Below are positions 34,759 to 44,193 of a DNA stretch of 64,000 bases, one piece after another (the stretch's first letter is position 1; the number at the start of each line of letters is the position of its first letter). This DNA is from HGM04593 sp045657945 (GTDB lineage: Bacteria; Bacteroidota; Bacteroidia; Bacteroidales; Bacteroidaceae): NCBI GenBank assembly GCA_045657945.1, contig JAZOUB010000008.1, forward strand, positions 43,340-107,339, in the 5' to 3' direction. Under the pieces are notes generated by a model that saw nothing but the letters and a program-made list of their open reading frames with translations, had not been told where the DNA came from and did no database searches. The position numbers and the translations under genes are program-made.

Positions 34759-37700
34759 ATGAAGAGATTTTTTACGCTAGTTTCTTGCGCTGTCCTTTCG
34801 GCAGCTGCAATGTTTGCACAGGTTCCTTTCAAGGCTACCACCATTGAGAATGGCGAGTTTGCCCAAGGTACAACATGGTACACAATGGGAATTGGAGAAG
34901 GTGCAAAGCTAATCAAGGACAATGCGGGTGCCGACCACATTGCACTTGGAGTTTCTACCCCAAAGGGCAATGACGACGAGCTATGGTGCTTTGTCGGCAA
35001 CGACACTGACGGTTATGCTGTATATAACAAGCAGGCCGGCACAAGCAAGGTTCTTGCATCAAAGACAACAATGAGCGCCATCAGCGGCTATGGCGGCACA
35101 GGCGGTTCAACCTACCCCATCATGCAGGATGCTGCAAACCTCCCCGAAGGCTATGTAGGCCGTTGGGATTTTGCCGCATCGAACAAGATTGCCAATGTAA
35201 ACGGCTACTTTATGAGAATACACGGCACAAACTACGCCGTGAACGACTTCGGCGGTATCGGAAAGCTCGCTTTCTGGGCCGAGGGAGCCGATGCAGGTTC
35301 AACAATCGTGTTCACAGCAGCCGAGACATCGGTCGAGATTCTTGCGTCAAAGGGTAGTTTCACTGCAAGCAATGCAAACGGTACATGGCACGCAAAGTGG
35401 GAGAGCAGCGAACTCGCAGGTTTCTCACTCTCAACAAATGCCAACAACATGACAACATCGGGCGACTACATCGCCGGTTATTCAGGCCAGTCGGGCACAT
35501 CGTCATACACACTCACTGCACCTGAGGGTCTTGTAATCAAGGGCTATGGCTTTGACTACGTGAACACTAACAACGATGGCAGCTATACCCTCACACTGAC
35601 AGCCGAGGGTGGCAACTACACATCATCGGCTACAACACAGCACCTTGAGGTTGAGATTGCCGAGCCTGCACGCACAGTATATTTTACACAAAGCGGTGCA
35701 AACAAGGGTATCACATTCTCGAACTTCGTGGTTTACATGGGTCTCGACATCCGCACTCCCGAGCCAGCATTCGATGTATTCCCCACACTCACTACAGGTG
35801 CTATCCCCTACCGTATCCCTGCCATTGCAACTGCAAAGAACGGCAACATCATTGCCGTTGCCGACTACCGTCACAGCCGCGCCGACATAGGTATGGCAAC
35901 CAACGGCCGTATCGACTTGCGTGCACGTATAAGCAAGGACAACGGTGAAACATGGGGCGAGATCTTCGACATCATCCAGGGTAAGGGTGCTGCCGGCATC
36001 GACGCTTCAAACAACGACATGTACGTTGGTTTCGGCGACCCTGCAATCGTTGCCGACCGCGAGAGCGACCGCGTGCTTGTAATCAGCTGCTCGGGCAATG
36101 TTTCGTTCCCCAACGGACAGCGCAACAACCACCAGGGTATCGCACACTTCTACAGCGAGGATTGCGGCGAGACATGGAGTACTCCGGTTGACCGCTCAGA
36201 ATCGGTATATGCACAGTTCGACAACACACAGCACGGTCCTGTACGCGCGATGTTCGTGGGTTCGGGCAAGATTTCACAGAGCCAGTACATCAAGGTTGGC
36301 GACTACTACCGTATCTACTGCGCTGTTCTTGTGAAGAACGTGAACGGTACACATGTGAACTTCGTTCTTTACAGTGACAATTTCGGTGAAAGCTGGACTG
36401 TACTTGGCGGTGGCGAGGTTTCTCCAATCCCAAGCGGTGGCGACGAGCCAAAGGCCGACGAGCTGCCCGACGGTTCTGTAATCATCAGCTCACGTACCAC
36501 AGGCGGACGTATCTATAACATCTTCTCATACACCGACAGCGAGAAGGCCGAGGGTTCTTGGGGCACAGCAAAGTACTCTAACTCAAGCAACAACGGTACA
36601 ATTGCTGTGAGCAATTCGACAAACGGTGAAATCATGTTTGTTCCTGCAAAGCGCACAGCCGATGAGAAGAAGGTTTACCTTGCACTGCAGTCAGTACCTC
36701 TTGGCTCGGGCCGTGCAAACGTAGGTATATATTATAAGGAGCTTGAGACATTGGAGGACTTCATCTCTCCCGAGGCTATTGCAGCAGATTGGGACGGTCG
36801 TCACCAGTCAAGCTACGTTGCCGGCGCATACTCTACAATGACACTGCAACACGACAACAATGTAGGTTTCCTCTACGAGGAGGACACTTACGGTACCAGT
36901 GGCGGTGGTTATACAATCGTTTACAAAAACTACAGCATTGAGTACATCACCGACAGCGCGTATGTATATGACGCGGATGTTGACAAAAACGCTATTGTTG
37001 CAGCAGGTATAGACGCAAAGATTGCAGCTTTCGACACAGAGGCTCCAACATACGTAGGCTCTGTTGATGCAAACTCTTTGAACACTGTGGCAACACTTAT
37101 CGAGGCATACAAGGCAGCACCTTCACACGAGGCATACGAGGCCATCAATGCTGCAATCGCGAACATGCCAAGACTTGAGGTTGAGGCAGGCAAATGGTAC
37201 CGCATACGCAACTCGGAGCGCAGCAACGCTACACTCTACCTGAACCCGGAGGCAAGCCGTGTATCAGCAGCCGCTTCAAACGTGAAGAATGCAAACCAGC
37301 TGTTCACATTCCTCCCCACAGGCAACGACAAGGAGTTCTACCTCTACAACGGTAACTTCCAGTACATGTTGGGACCTCTTGGAAACAACGAGACACAACC
37401 TATTGTGACAACCGACAACGCTGCTGCCGGAAAGTGGAAGATTGAGAGCACAACAACAGGTTTGAGTTCAATCATCTGTCAGAACAAGACAGGCAGCAAT
37501 ACTGGTCTTCACCTTGCAGGTGACAATGTACGCCTTGTACCCTGGACAAACAATGCCGATGCATCACTTTGGTACATTGAGCCGGTAGAGGAATTCGCAT
37601 TGACAATCAACGAGTATGCGGCAGTATGCATGCCATTCGCAATGACATTGCCCGAGGGTGTTGCAGCCTACACTGCAGGCGCACCACAGACAACCGACGG

Positions 37701-38133
37701 CGTTGAGTTCGTTCCATTGACCGAGTGCAGCACAAACGTTATTGCAGCAAACACTCCTGTTGTACTGACTGCCGAGAACGGCACATACAACATTGGTGTT
37801 GGCGGTGAGGCTGAGACACTTGAGGCCGAAAACCAGTTGAAGGGTGTATTGAAGAGCGCATCAGTCAGCGGTTCAAACATCTACACACTCACTGGTGGCG
37901 AGTTCACAAAGCGCACAAGCACTTCTGGCACAATCGCTGCAAACACAGCATACTACACAGCCGACAACGCTGCCACTTCACTCCCTGTAAAGAAGGGCGA
38001 GGCAACAGGCATTCAGGAGGTGAAAACTGAAAGCGTAAAGGTGAAAGGTATTTATGACCTCAGCGGCCGCAAAGTAACAAAGCCTGTCAAGGGCATCTAC
38101 ATCATTGACGGAAAAAAAGTGCTGGTTAAGTGA
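34759..38133 (+). CDS. Secreted GH33 sialidase with C-terminal sorting-type tail
   Basis: 1124 residues with a signal peptide (MKRFFTLVSCAVLSAAAMFA). Residues about 20-330 form beta-sandwich carbohydrate-binding-like domains. The six-blade sialidase domain starts with YRIP (Arg352), the Asp region RHSRAD and Asp boxes SKDNGETWGE, SEDCGETWS and SDNFGESW. Further beta domains follow, and the end YDLSGRKV...GIYIIDGKKVLVK is a short tail typical of exported Bacteroidales proteins. It cleaves terminal sialic acid. A GTGAAAG-type heptamer repeat sits in the linker before the tail (38022-38051). In frame after the stop the KVLVK end recurs at 38197-38214. Confidence 0.93.
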   Translation: MKRFFTLVSCAVLSAAAMFAQVPFKATTIENGEFAQGTTWYTMGIGEGAKLIKDNAGADHIALGVSTPKGNDDELWCFVGNDTDGYAVYNKQAGTSKVLASKTTMSAISGYGGTGGSTYPIMQDAANLPEGYVGRWDFAASNKIANVNGYFMRIHGTNYAVNDFGGIGKLAFWAEGADAGSTIVFTAAETSVEILASKGSFTASNANGTWHAKWESSELAGFSLSTNANNMTTSGDYIAGYSGQSGTSSYTLTAPEGLVIKGYGFDYVNTNNDGSYTLTLTAEGGNYTSSATTQHLEVEIAEPARTVYFTQSGANKGITFSNFVVYMGLDIRTPEPAFDVFPTLTTGAIPYRIPAIATAKNGNIIAVADYRHSRADIGMATNGRIDLRARISKDNGETWGEIFDIIQGKGAAGIDASNNDMYVGFGDPAIVADRESDRVLVISCSGNVSFPNGQRNNHQGIAHFYSEDCGETWSTPVDRSESVYAQFDNTQHGPVRAMFVGSGKISQSQYIKVGDYYRIYCAVLVKNVNGTHVNFVLYSDNFGESWTVLGGGEVSPIPSGGDEPKADELPDGSVIISSRTTGGRIYNIFSYTDSEKAEGSWGTAKYSNSSNNGTIAVSNSTNGEIMFVPAKRTADEKKVYLALQSVPLGSGRANVGIYYKELETLEDFISPEAIAADWDGRHQSSYVAGAYSTMTLQHDNNVGFLYEEDTYGTSGGGYTIVYKNYSIEYITDSAYVYDADVDKNAIVAAGIDAKIAAFDTEAPTYVGSVDANSLNTVATLIEAYKAAPSHEAYEAINAAIANMPRLEVEAGKWYRIRNSERSNATLYLNPEASRVSAAASNVKNANQLFTFLPTGNDKEFYLYNGNFQYMLGPLGNNETQPIVTTDNAAAGKWKIESTTTGLSSIICQNKTGSNTGLHLAGDNVRLVPWTNNADASLWYIEPVEEFALTINEYAAVCMPFAMTLPEGVAAYTAGAPQTTDGVEFVPLTECSTNVIAANTPVVLTAENGTYNIGVGGEAETLEAENQLKGVLKSASVSGSNIYTLTGGEFTKRTSTSGTIAANTAYYTADNAATSLPVKKGEATGIQEVKTESVKVKGIYDLSGRKVTKPVKGIYIIDGKKVLVK

Positions 38134-38214
38134 GAGCAATGATTGAGAAGTTTGCTTAATCAAGTATTGCCGAGCGCAAAGCAGTTGCGCGAAGCGAAAG
38201 TTTTGGTGAAGTAA
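38134..38214 (+). repeat. In-frame insertion ending in a second copy of the gene's last codons
   Basis: After the TGA the same frame holds another stop, then about 20 sense codons and finally AAAGTTTTGGTGAAGTAA, encoding KVLVK-stop like the real end (AAAGTGCTGGTTAAGTGA). Words GAGCAAT, ATTGCCGA and GCGAAAG are shared with the insertion at 11405-11521. Probably a short element, or a gene-conversion scar, that split the 3' end. Confidence 0.5.
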
Positions 38215-38233
38215 ACAATATCAAATAGTACTT

Positions 38234-38272
38234 AAAGTCCCTAAAGTCATTAAAGGCCTTAGGGACTTTTTT
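38234..38272 (+). terminator. Terminator after the sialidase gene
   Basis: AAAGTCCCTAA (38234-38244) pairs with TTAGGGACTTT (38259-38269), followed by a T-run to about 38273. Confidence 0.85.
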
Positions 38273-38280
38273 TGAAAAGG

Positions 38281-38342
38281 ATTCTTCGCTTCGCTCATAA
38301 TGACATTACCACACATTGTCATTCTGAACGTAAGTGAAGAAT
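38281..38342. repeat. REP-like imperfect palindrome
   Basis: Arms 38281-38305 and 38317-38342 are imperfect reverse complements (ATTCTTCGCTTCGCTCATAA type), enclosing an 11-base loop. The pattern resembles short palindromic repeats dispersed in many gut Bacteroidales genomes (from memory). No coding content. The rest of the 335-base gap holds only this repeat, a terminator, a scar and a promoter. Confidence 0.65.
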
Positions 38343-38408
38343 CTCTGTTTTTATACAAGTACAAGAATGCTTTAACTAAAATTATGTGTTATTTTATAAA
38401 ATATCCTT

Positions 38409-38416
38409 TATATTTG
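38409..38416 (+). promoter_or_regulatory. -7 promoter element for the esterase-sialidase gene
   Basis: TATATTTG, an exact -7 consensus match, 52 bases before the ATG at 38469. The -33 region at the right distance is only GTGT, so activation by a regulator is possible. Confidence 0.6.
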
Positions 38417-38468
38417 CACAAGTTGGGACATTAGGTTCAAACATAAACTATTAACTAATCATATTTTT

Positions 38469-41400
38469 ATGAAAAGATTTCTTACACTACTCGTTTGCGG
38501 ATTACTTTCGGCTGCAACAATGTTTGCCGACGAACCGTTCCGCAATCACAGGTACGATTCGTTCAAAGTACTTGAGACAAACAGTGAGAGCATTGTCTTC
38601 ATAGGCAACAGTATCACAGACATGCACTGCTGGCCCGAGGCCTTCAAGACCTCAACCGGCGAATATCTGCCAATTGTGAACCGTGGAAACTCGGGTACAT
38701 ACTCTACAGAGCAGAGCAATAACCTTGAGTCATATATCAATGGCAAGCCCAAGAAGGTGTTCATGATGATTGGTACAAACGACATTGCAACATCGGGCGG
38801 ACTGAACTTCAGCGGTGAGCAGGTGCTTGCATATGTCAAGAGCATTGTCTCTCGCATCCATGCACGCTCACCACAGACAAAGATCTATCTTTACAGCATT
38901 CTCAAGAACAACACAAGCAACCGCGTGGAGGCTACATGGCTGCACACAAATGAGATTGTGAAGGAGTATGTTGAGACAATGAATGTGGATTGGCTCACAT
39001 ATATCGACCTCTATGACAAACTCGCAGGCGTTGCCCAGGGCGGTGTGTGGAGTTATGACAACCTGCACCTCACAGCAGCAGCTTACCAGGTATGGTGCGA
39101 GACCATCTGCCAATACTTGCAGGAAGGCGAGGATTACACTGTTTCAACAGTCTATCCAAGCAACACATCATCATTGCAGCAGAACGGTGGCCTTGGCAGC
39201 GCACATGGTATGCGTGCCACATACTTCAGCATGTTGCCAATAAGCAACGAGGATGTATTGGTGTTCGGTGACGAGTTCATCAAGAACGGCGAGTGGCAGG
39301 AACTGCTCGGCAACCGCAATGTAAAGAACCGCGGTACAGGCTGGGGCTATGGCGGCGACATCGCCACAACAAGCAAGATTGTTGATGCCACATACGCAAA
39401 CACCGGCGTAGAGAAGAAGGATGCAAAGGCAATCTTCATCTACACCGGTACAGGCGACTGCAATGGTAGCACAGATATTGCTACTGTAAAGAACAGCTAC
39501 AAGGCTCTTGTTGACAAGATTGCACAGAAGTCACCTACATCGAAGATTTATCTCATGGCTCTTGCACCTACAAACAACGCGACAACAAACACATCACGTA
39601 TCGCGGCGTTGAACAGCTACATGCAGAGCCTTGCGACAGGCAACATCCGCTATGTCGATACATACACCCCACTACTCAACGGCAACGTTGCCAATACAAA
39701 GTATTTCTACCCAAGCAACTACCTTGGCGGTTTGGGATATGCAGTAATGGCAAATGCTATGACGGATGCCTTGAAGGCCGATTTCCCTGCAGACACATAC
39801 GCAGCCACAAGCGAGGCTGACGCCGAGGTGCGCTACGCACAGGCGACACTGCGCAACACCCTTTCACAGGTAATTGCACGCGGCCTTATAATGGAGCGTG
39901 GCGAAGCTATGGGACAGTATGACCCAGAGAAGATGGCGGCTTTTGATGCCGAACTTGAGAATGCATACGCACTTCTTGAAAAGGAGAGCATCACCGAGGC
40001 CGAGGTTCAGGCGATGGCCGGCAGACTCAACGAGGTTCTCAAAGAGGCTCTTGCCATGCCAAAGGCAAGCACAGATACCGAAGAGCATTGGTATCAGTTT
40101 ACATCGTTGCGCAGCAACAACCTCTACATCAGTGCCGAGGGCGAGGCTGCAGGCGTTGTGGGCAAGGACAATACTGCCGCATCGGCCGTATCTATGTGGA
40201 AGTTCGTTGACCGTGGCGACAATACATTCGACATTGTAAACCGCCAATATGGTTCATACCTTAACCCTGTTGCGAACTACAACACACAGATTACGACAAC
40301 AAAGAGCAAGCCAGCAAAGGGATGGACTGTAAGCTATGCCGACACACCTGCATACTACATCATTTCATCGGGCGAGGTACAGTTGAACCAGACCGGCTCG
40401 GGACAGAGCTTCAAGCTTTACAACTGGAGCAACAGCGCCACATTGGGAAGTGACCGCGGCGATACAGGTTGCCAGCTCTCTATTTTTGAAGCAGGCGAAA
40501 TCGCAGAATTGCCGGAGACCTCGGCAAAGACTTTGACACTGGGAATTGACCAGTTCGCCAATGGTGCATCCACATGGAGCAAGCATGTTTCAACAAGCGA
40601 CGGTTGGTATGGTAAGTTTGTCACAGGCACAGACCCTGCGCTTACCGTAGAAGGTGTTGACAAAAATGTAAACAACATCGGTTGGTCACAAAAGCGTCCT
40701 TGGTTCCAGGAAGGTTATACCTACACATTCTCTTTGCCCGAGGGCTATCTCATCAATGCATATCAATTGACAACACTTGATGCAAATGGCTTTAATGGCA
40801 CATTCACTTACACCACTGCCGAAGGAACAGCTACAAGTGCCGCCCAGACAAACACGCCACAGACAGTGAAGGCCGAAGGTTTGAGTACACGCACCATTAC
40901 CATCAAGGTGGGCGACGGACAAACCAGCACCAATGGTATAATGATGACAAATCTGGTTATCCAGTATACCGAAAATGGTTCAGAGGGAGAGGTTGCGAAT
41001 CTGGAGTTCACAATTGACAAGGCCAACGGTAACCTTTACCACAAGGACGGTGCAGCCAACCAGAATTGGAACTGTTGCTGGAAGAGCAACGCTACTCCAC
41101 AGCTGCAGTTCGGTTGCGGAACAATCAACAACATGAACTGGAGCGGCAACAATGTACAGCTGATGACAGGTTCTGTCGGCAGCGCAAACTATTCAATCAC
41201 TGCTCCAAGCGGATATGTAATCACTGAGTACAGCTTTACATTCGCCAATAACGGACATAACACCGGACTCGAACTGACAATGGACAATGGTGCATTATAT
41301 ACCACATCGGCAACAGCACAGACCATCAGCGCGAAGAACCAGAACGCAAATTCTGTATCGTTCCGTCTCGCCGGCAACAACGGCAACGGCGTTGTGCTCA

Positions 41401-43607
41401 CAAACTTTACCGTAAAGATTAAGGAGGACAAGATTGAAGCACCGAAAATCAGTACCGAGGGCGATGAGCACTGGTATTATATCACAAGTGCCTCTACACA
41501 AGCCTACTGCGCAGGCAAGGTAATATACTTTGACAGCGACATGGAGAAGCTCCGTTTCGGCGACAAGATGTTCAGCGCAGACCGCATATGGAGTTTTTGG
41601 GAGAAGGACGGCAAGATTGCCATCAAGAACTACAGAGGCGAATATTTTGGCACAGCAGGCAGCGGCACCGGTAATTCAACAGCATTCGGTGTGGTAAATG
41701 AGCCTAACTACATTTATAATATCAACAGTGCCTATGAGTTCTTTGTAATCAAGGACAATGCGGTTGAGCTCCATGCACAGAACGACAACTCTGTGATTGT
41801 ACGTTGGGGTGCTGCAGCAGGCAACGCATCGTTGTGGAAGTTCGACGAGGTTGACACAAGCAATGCATTGGCCGAATTCGCATCGTCAAGAGTTGTTCAG
41901 GGCAAAGTGAGCACAGGTATCGGCAACACCGACCAGCCAATTGTGCGCTCAACAATACGCATCGGCGGACTCGAGGGCAATGTGGAATTCCAGGGCGTGA
42001 AGGGTTCATTCAGCGGAACAGACAAGAACGACATAACAAACGTGAAGGCATACTTTGCGACCAACTCACGCGAGTTGTTTGTTGACCCGGACAAGAAGAT
42101 GACCTGGCGCGAGGAGAACGGCGAACAGTTCGGCGAGACCGTTACACTTGCAGCCGACGGTACATTCACTATCACAGGCAGCAAGACTTTGACACCTGGC
42201 GACAACTACCTGTGGATTACATATGACATTGCAGAGACTGCAAAAGAGGGCAACACCGTTGATGCAGCCATCATTTCATATACAATCGACGGCGAGGTGG
42301 TTGCAGAAAACAACGGCAACCCTGCACACAGCGTTACAATTTTCCTTTCCGAGGGTGCAGTACTCATGCCTATGGACAAGGGTTCACTCTACTACCGCAT
42401 CCCGGCAATCACAGTGACAAAAGACGGCAAACGCCTTGTAACACTTACCGATGACCGCAAGCACCACAACAGCGACCTCCCAAGCCACTGCTACCTTGTG
42501 GCACAGTACTCCGAGGATAACGGCCGCACATGGAGCGACCCTGTAACCGTTGCCGGAACAGCAGAGACCGGCGGCAACTATGGCCACGGCGATGCCTCTA
42601 TCGTTACAAACCGCGAGAATGGCGAGATTGTGGGTATCATGACAAGTGCCGGAACATACGGACATGGTTTCTTTGCAGGAACAGCAGCTGAGCCTCCACG
42701 TTGGAAGACAATCACCAGCCGCGACGGTGGTTTGACATGGGAGACACCTGTTGACCACACCGATGACCTCTTTGGTGCAAACTGCTCTAACCCCGACACA
42801 AAGACATGGAAGAGCGGATTCTCAGGTTCGGGTGCAGCGCTCCAGAAGCGTGACGGAACACTTGTTTCAAGTTTCGTGAACCGTCAGGCCGACAACAGCC
42901 AGCATTTCTACTTCTTCATGAGCAAGGACGGCGGACAGAGCTGGTACGTAAGCGGTACAAGCGGTACAAGCGGTGCCGATGAGCCAAAGACACTCGAGCG
43001 CAACAATGGCGACCTCGCCATCAGCGTACGTGCAAGCGGATACAACTACTACAACTACACATCAAACGACGGCGAAACATGGCACTTGCCTTCACAGACC
43101 CGCTTCACAAGCGGTATCTCGGGCAACGCATGCGACGGCGAGTATATGGTATGGTGTTCAACTGTTGAGGACAACCCATGGGACATCGCGTTCCAGACAT
43201 TGCCTAACAGCAGCAGCCGCCAGAATGTGAGCATCGCACTCTCAACCGACGAGGGCGCAACATTCGGCACACCAAAGACCATCTGCCCAATAGGCTCGGC
43301 CTACAGCGCAGCAGTAGTACTCCCCGACGGAACACTCGGTGTATACTATGAGGAGAACGGCGTGTTCGGTGGCTTTACAATGCGTTTCGTGCGCTTCTCA
43401 CTCGACTGGGCAAGCAACGGCACATACAAATTCACCGATGACGCACCATTCTACCCAATCAAGTCAACCAACTCGACTGCAATTGAAGAGGTGAAAGGTG
43501 AGAACGGAAAAGTGGAAACTGTAATCTACGATTTGCAGGGACGCCGTGTCACCAACCCGACAAAGGGATTGTACATCATCAATGGCAAGAAGGTTTTCAT
43601 AAAGTAA
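38469..43607 (+). CDS. Secreted SGNH esterase-sialidase fusion
   Basis: 1712 residues with a signal peptide (MKRFLTLLVCGLLSAATMFA). An SGNH hydrolase domain at about 35-220 has FIGNSIT (Ser48), MIGTND and DNLH (Asp197, His200), so it is likely active. A second SGNH-like domain at about 260-450 has FGDEF (Glu269 instead of Ser) and no Asp-x-x-His, so it seems inactive. Beta-sandwich modules follow. A sialidase domain starts at YRIP (Arg1310) with Asp boxes SEDNGRTWSD, SRDGGLTWET and SKDGGQSW. The tail is GLYIINGKKVFIK. Plausibly it de-O-acetylates sialic acids, then releases them. A heptamer-like repeat lies before the tail. Confidence 0.88.
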   Translation: MKRFLTLLVCGLLSAATMFADEPFRNHRYDSFKVLETNSESIVFIGNSITDMHCWPEAFKTSTGEYLPIVNRGNSGTYSTEQSNNLESYINGKPKKVFMMIGTNDIATSGGLNFSGEQVLAYVKSIVSRIHARSPQTKIYLYSILKNNTSNRVEATWLHTNEIVKEYVETMNVDWLTYIDLYDKLAGVAQGGVWSYDNLHLTAAAYQVWCETICQYLQEGEDYTVSTVYPSNTSSLQQNGGLGSAHGMRATYFSMLPISNEDVLVFGDEFIKNGEWQELLGNRNVKNRGTGWGYGGDIATTSKIVDATYANTGVEKKDAKAIFIYTGTGDCNGSTDIATVKNSYKALVDKIAQKSPTSKIYLMALAPTNNATTNTSRIAALNSYMQSLATGNIRYVDTYTPLLNGNVANTKYFYPSNYLGGLGYAVMANAMTDALKADFPADTYAATSEADAEVRYAQATLRNTLSQVIARGLIMERGEAMGQYDPEKMAAFDAELENAYALLEKESITEAEVQAMAGRLNEVLKEALAMPKASTDTEEHWYQFTSLRSNNLYISAEGEAAGVVGKDNTAASAVSMWKFVDRGDNTFDIVNRQYGSYLNPVANYNTQITTTKSKPAKGWTVSYADTPAYYIISSGEVQLNQTGSGQSFKLYNWSNSATLGSDRGDTGCQLSIFEAGEIAELPETSAKTLTLGIDQFANGASTWSKHVSTSDGWYGKFVTGTDPALTVEGVDKNVNNIGWSQKRPWFQEGYTYTFSLPEGYLINAYQLTTLDANGFNGTFTYTTAEGTATSAAQTNTPQTVKAEGLSTRTITIKVGDGQTSTNGIMMTNLVIQYTENGSEGEVANLEFTIDKANGNLYHKDGAANQNWNCCWKSNATPQLQFGCGTINNMNWSGNNVQLMTGSVGSANYSITAPSGYVITEYSFTFANNGHNTGLELTMDNGALYTTSATAQTISAKNQNANSVSFRLAGNNGNGVVLTNFTVKIKEDKIEAPKISTEGDEHWYYITSASTQAYCAGKVIYFDSDMEKLRFGDKMFSADRIWSFWEKDGKIAIKNYRGEYFGTAGSGTGNSTAFGVVNEPNYIYNINSAYEFFVIKDNAVELHAQNDNSVIVRWGAAAGNASLWKFDEVDTSNALAEFASSRVVQGKVSTGIGNTDQPIVRSTIRIGGLEGNVEFQGVKGSFSGTDKNDITNVKAYFATNSRELFVDPDKKMTWREENGEQFGETVTLAADGTFTITGSKTLTPGDNYLWITYDIAETAKEGNTVDAAIISYTIDGEVVAENNGNPAHSVTIFLSEGAVLMPMDKGSLYYRIPAITVTKDGKRLVTLTDDRKHHNSDLPSHCYLVAQYSEDNGRTWSDPVTVAGTAETGGNYGHGDASIVTNRENGEIVGIMTSAGTYGHGFFAGTAAEPPRWKTITSRDGGLTWETPVDHTDDLFGANCSNPDTKTWKSGFSGSGAALQKRDGTLVSSFVNRQADNSQHFYFFMSKDGGQSWYVSGTSGTSGADEPKTLERNNGDLAISVRASGYNYYNYTSNDGETWHLPSQTRFTSGISGNACDGEYMVWCSTVEDNPWDIAFQTLPNSSSRQNVSIALSTDEGATFGTPKTICPIGSAYSAAVVLPDGTLGVYYEENGVFGGFTMRFVRFSLDWASNGTYKFTDDAPFYPIKSTNSTAIEEVKGENGKVETVIYDLQGRRVTNPTKGLYIINGKKVFIK

Positions 43608-43632
43608 AGTCGTAAATAGCTTAGAGAATTAC

Positions 43633-43663
43633 AATGGACATGCGCAGTGAGCGCATGTCCATT
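43633..43663 (+). terminator. Terminator-like hairpin after the esterase-sialidase gene
   Basis: Perfect 13-bp arms (43633-43645 and 43651-43663) with an AGTGA loop, 25 bases after the stop. The following sequence is AT-rich rather than a pure T-run. Confidence 0.7.
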
Positions 43664-43700
43664 GATTATTTAAGTATCCTCATTTTATGGGTCAGTAGAA

Positions 43701-44026
43701 ATTTACAAAGCGTAAATGATGATTTGCACTTTGGTGTATAACGCGGCTGATAACACAGTATAATATTTATTCTATAAAAAGTGCAGATGCAAGGCTTGAG
43801 AAGTTTTTGGAAATGGGAGTTTAGCCGGCCTAAATGACCTTTTACAAAAACAAGCGTAACGCAGCAGAAACCATAATATAACTATTAATTCATTAAAAAG
43901 TGGGAGCCATAAAAAAATTGCTTCTATAAAAAGTGCAGATACAAGGCTTGGTTATTTTTTTGGAACAGGAGTTTACTTTGACGTAAATGACTGTTACAAA
44001 ACAACAAGCGTAACGCAGTAGATGCC
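43701..44026. repeat. Three related copies of a hairpin-bearing repeat
   Basis: Two full copies (43771-43872, 43923-44026; about 103 bp, starting TCTATAAAAAGTGCAGAT and ending AACGCAG-A/TAGA-CC) and a partial, diverged copy around 43693-43755. Each has a small hairpin at the same place: ATTTAC/GTAAAT (43701), TTTAG/CTAAA (43820) and TTTAC/GTAAA (43972). The paired bases covary. No ORF. The 586-base gap between genes contains these repeats, a terminator before them and another hairpin after them. Confidence 0.7.
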
Positions 44027-44070
44027 TTTTTAGAGAAGCAATGAGGATTTTTCCTACTAATAATAGGACA

Positions 44071-44111
44071 ACCCCCAGCATCGATTAGGAATAATCAATT
44101 GCAGGGGGTAT
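44071..44111 (+). terminator. Imperfect terminator-like hairpin
   Basis: ACCCCC...GATTA and TAATC...GGGGGT pair with small internal mismatches, followed by TATTTTAT. It lies about 83 bases before the first Lys-rich protein gene, so it could instead be a leader attenuator. Confidence 0.5.
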
Positions 44112-44193
44112 TTTATGCCCATATCTTTGCATCAGAAACAAACGACAAAAGTTTCGGAGAAGAAAACAGGTTTAACATTAAAATTTAGAAGCT

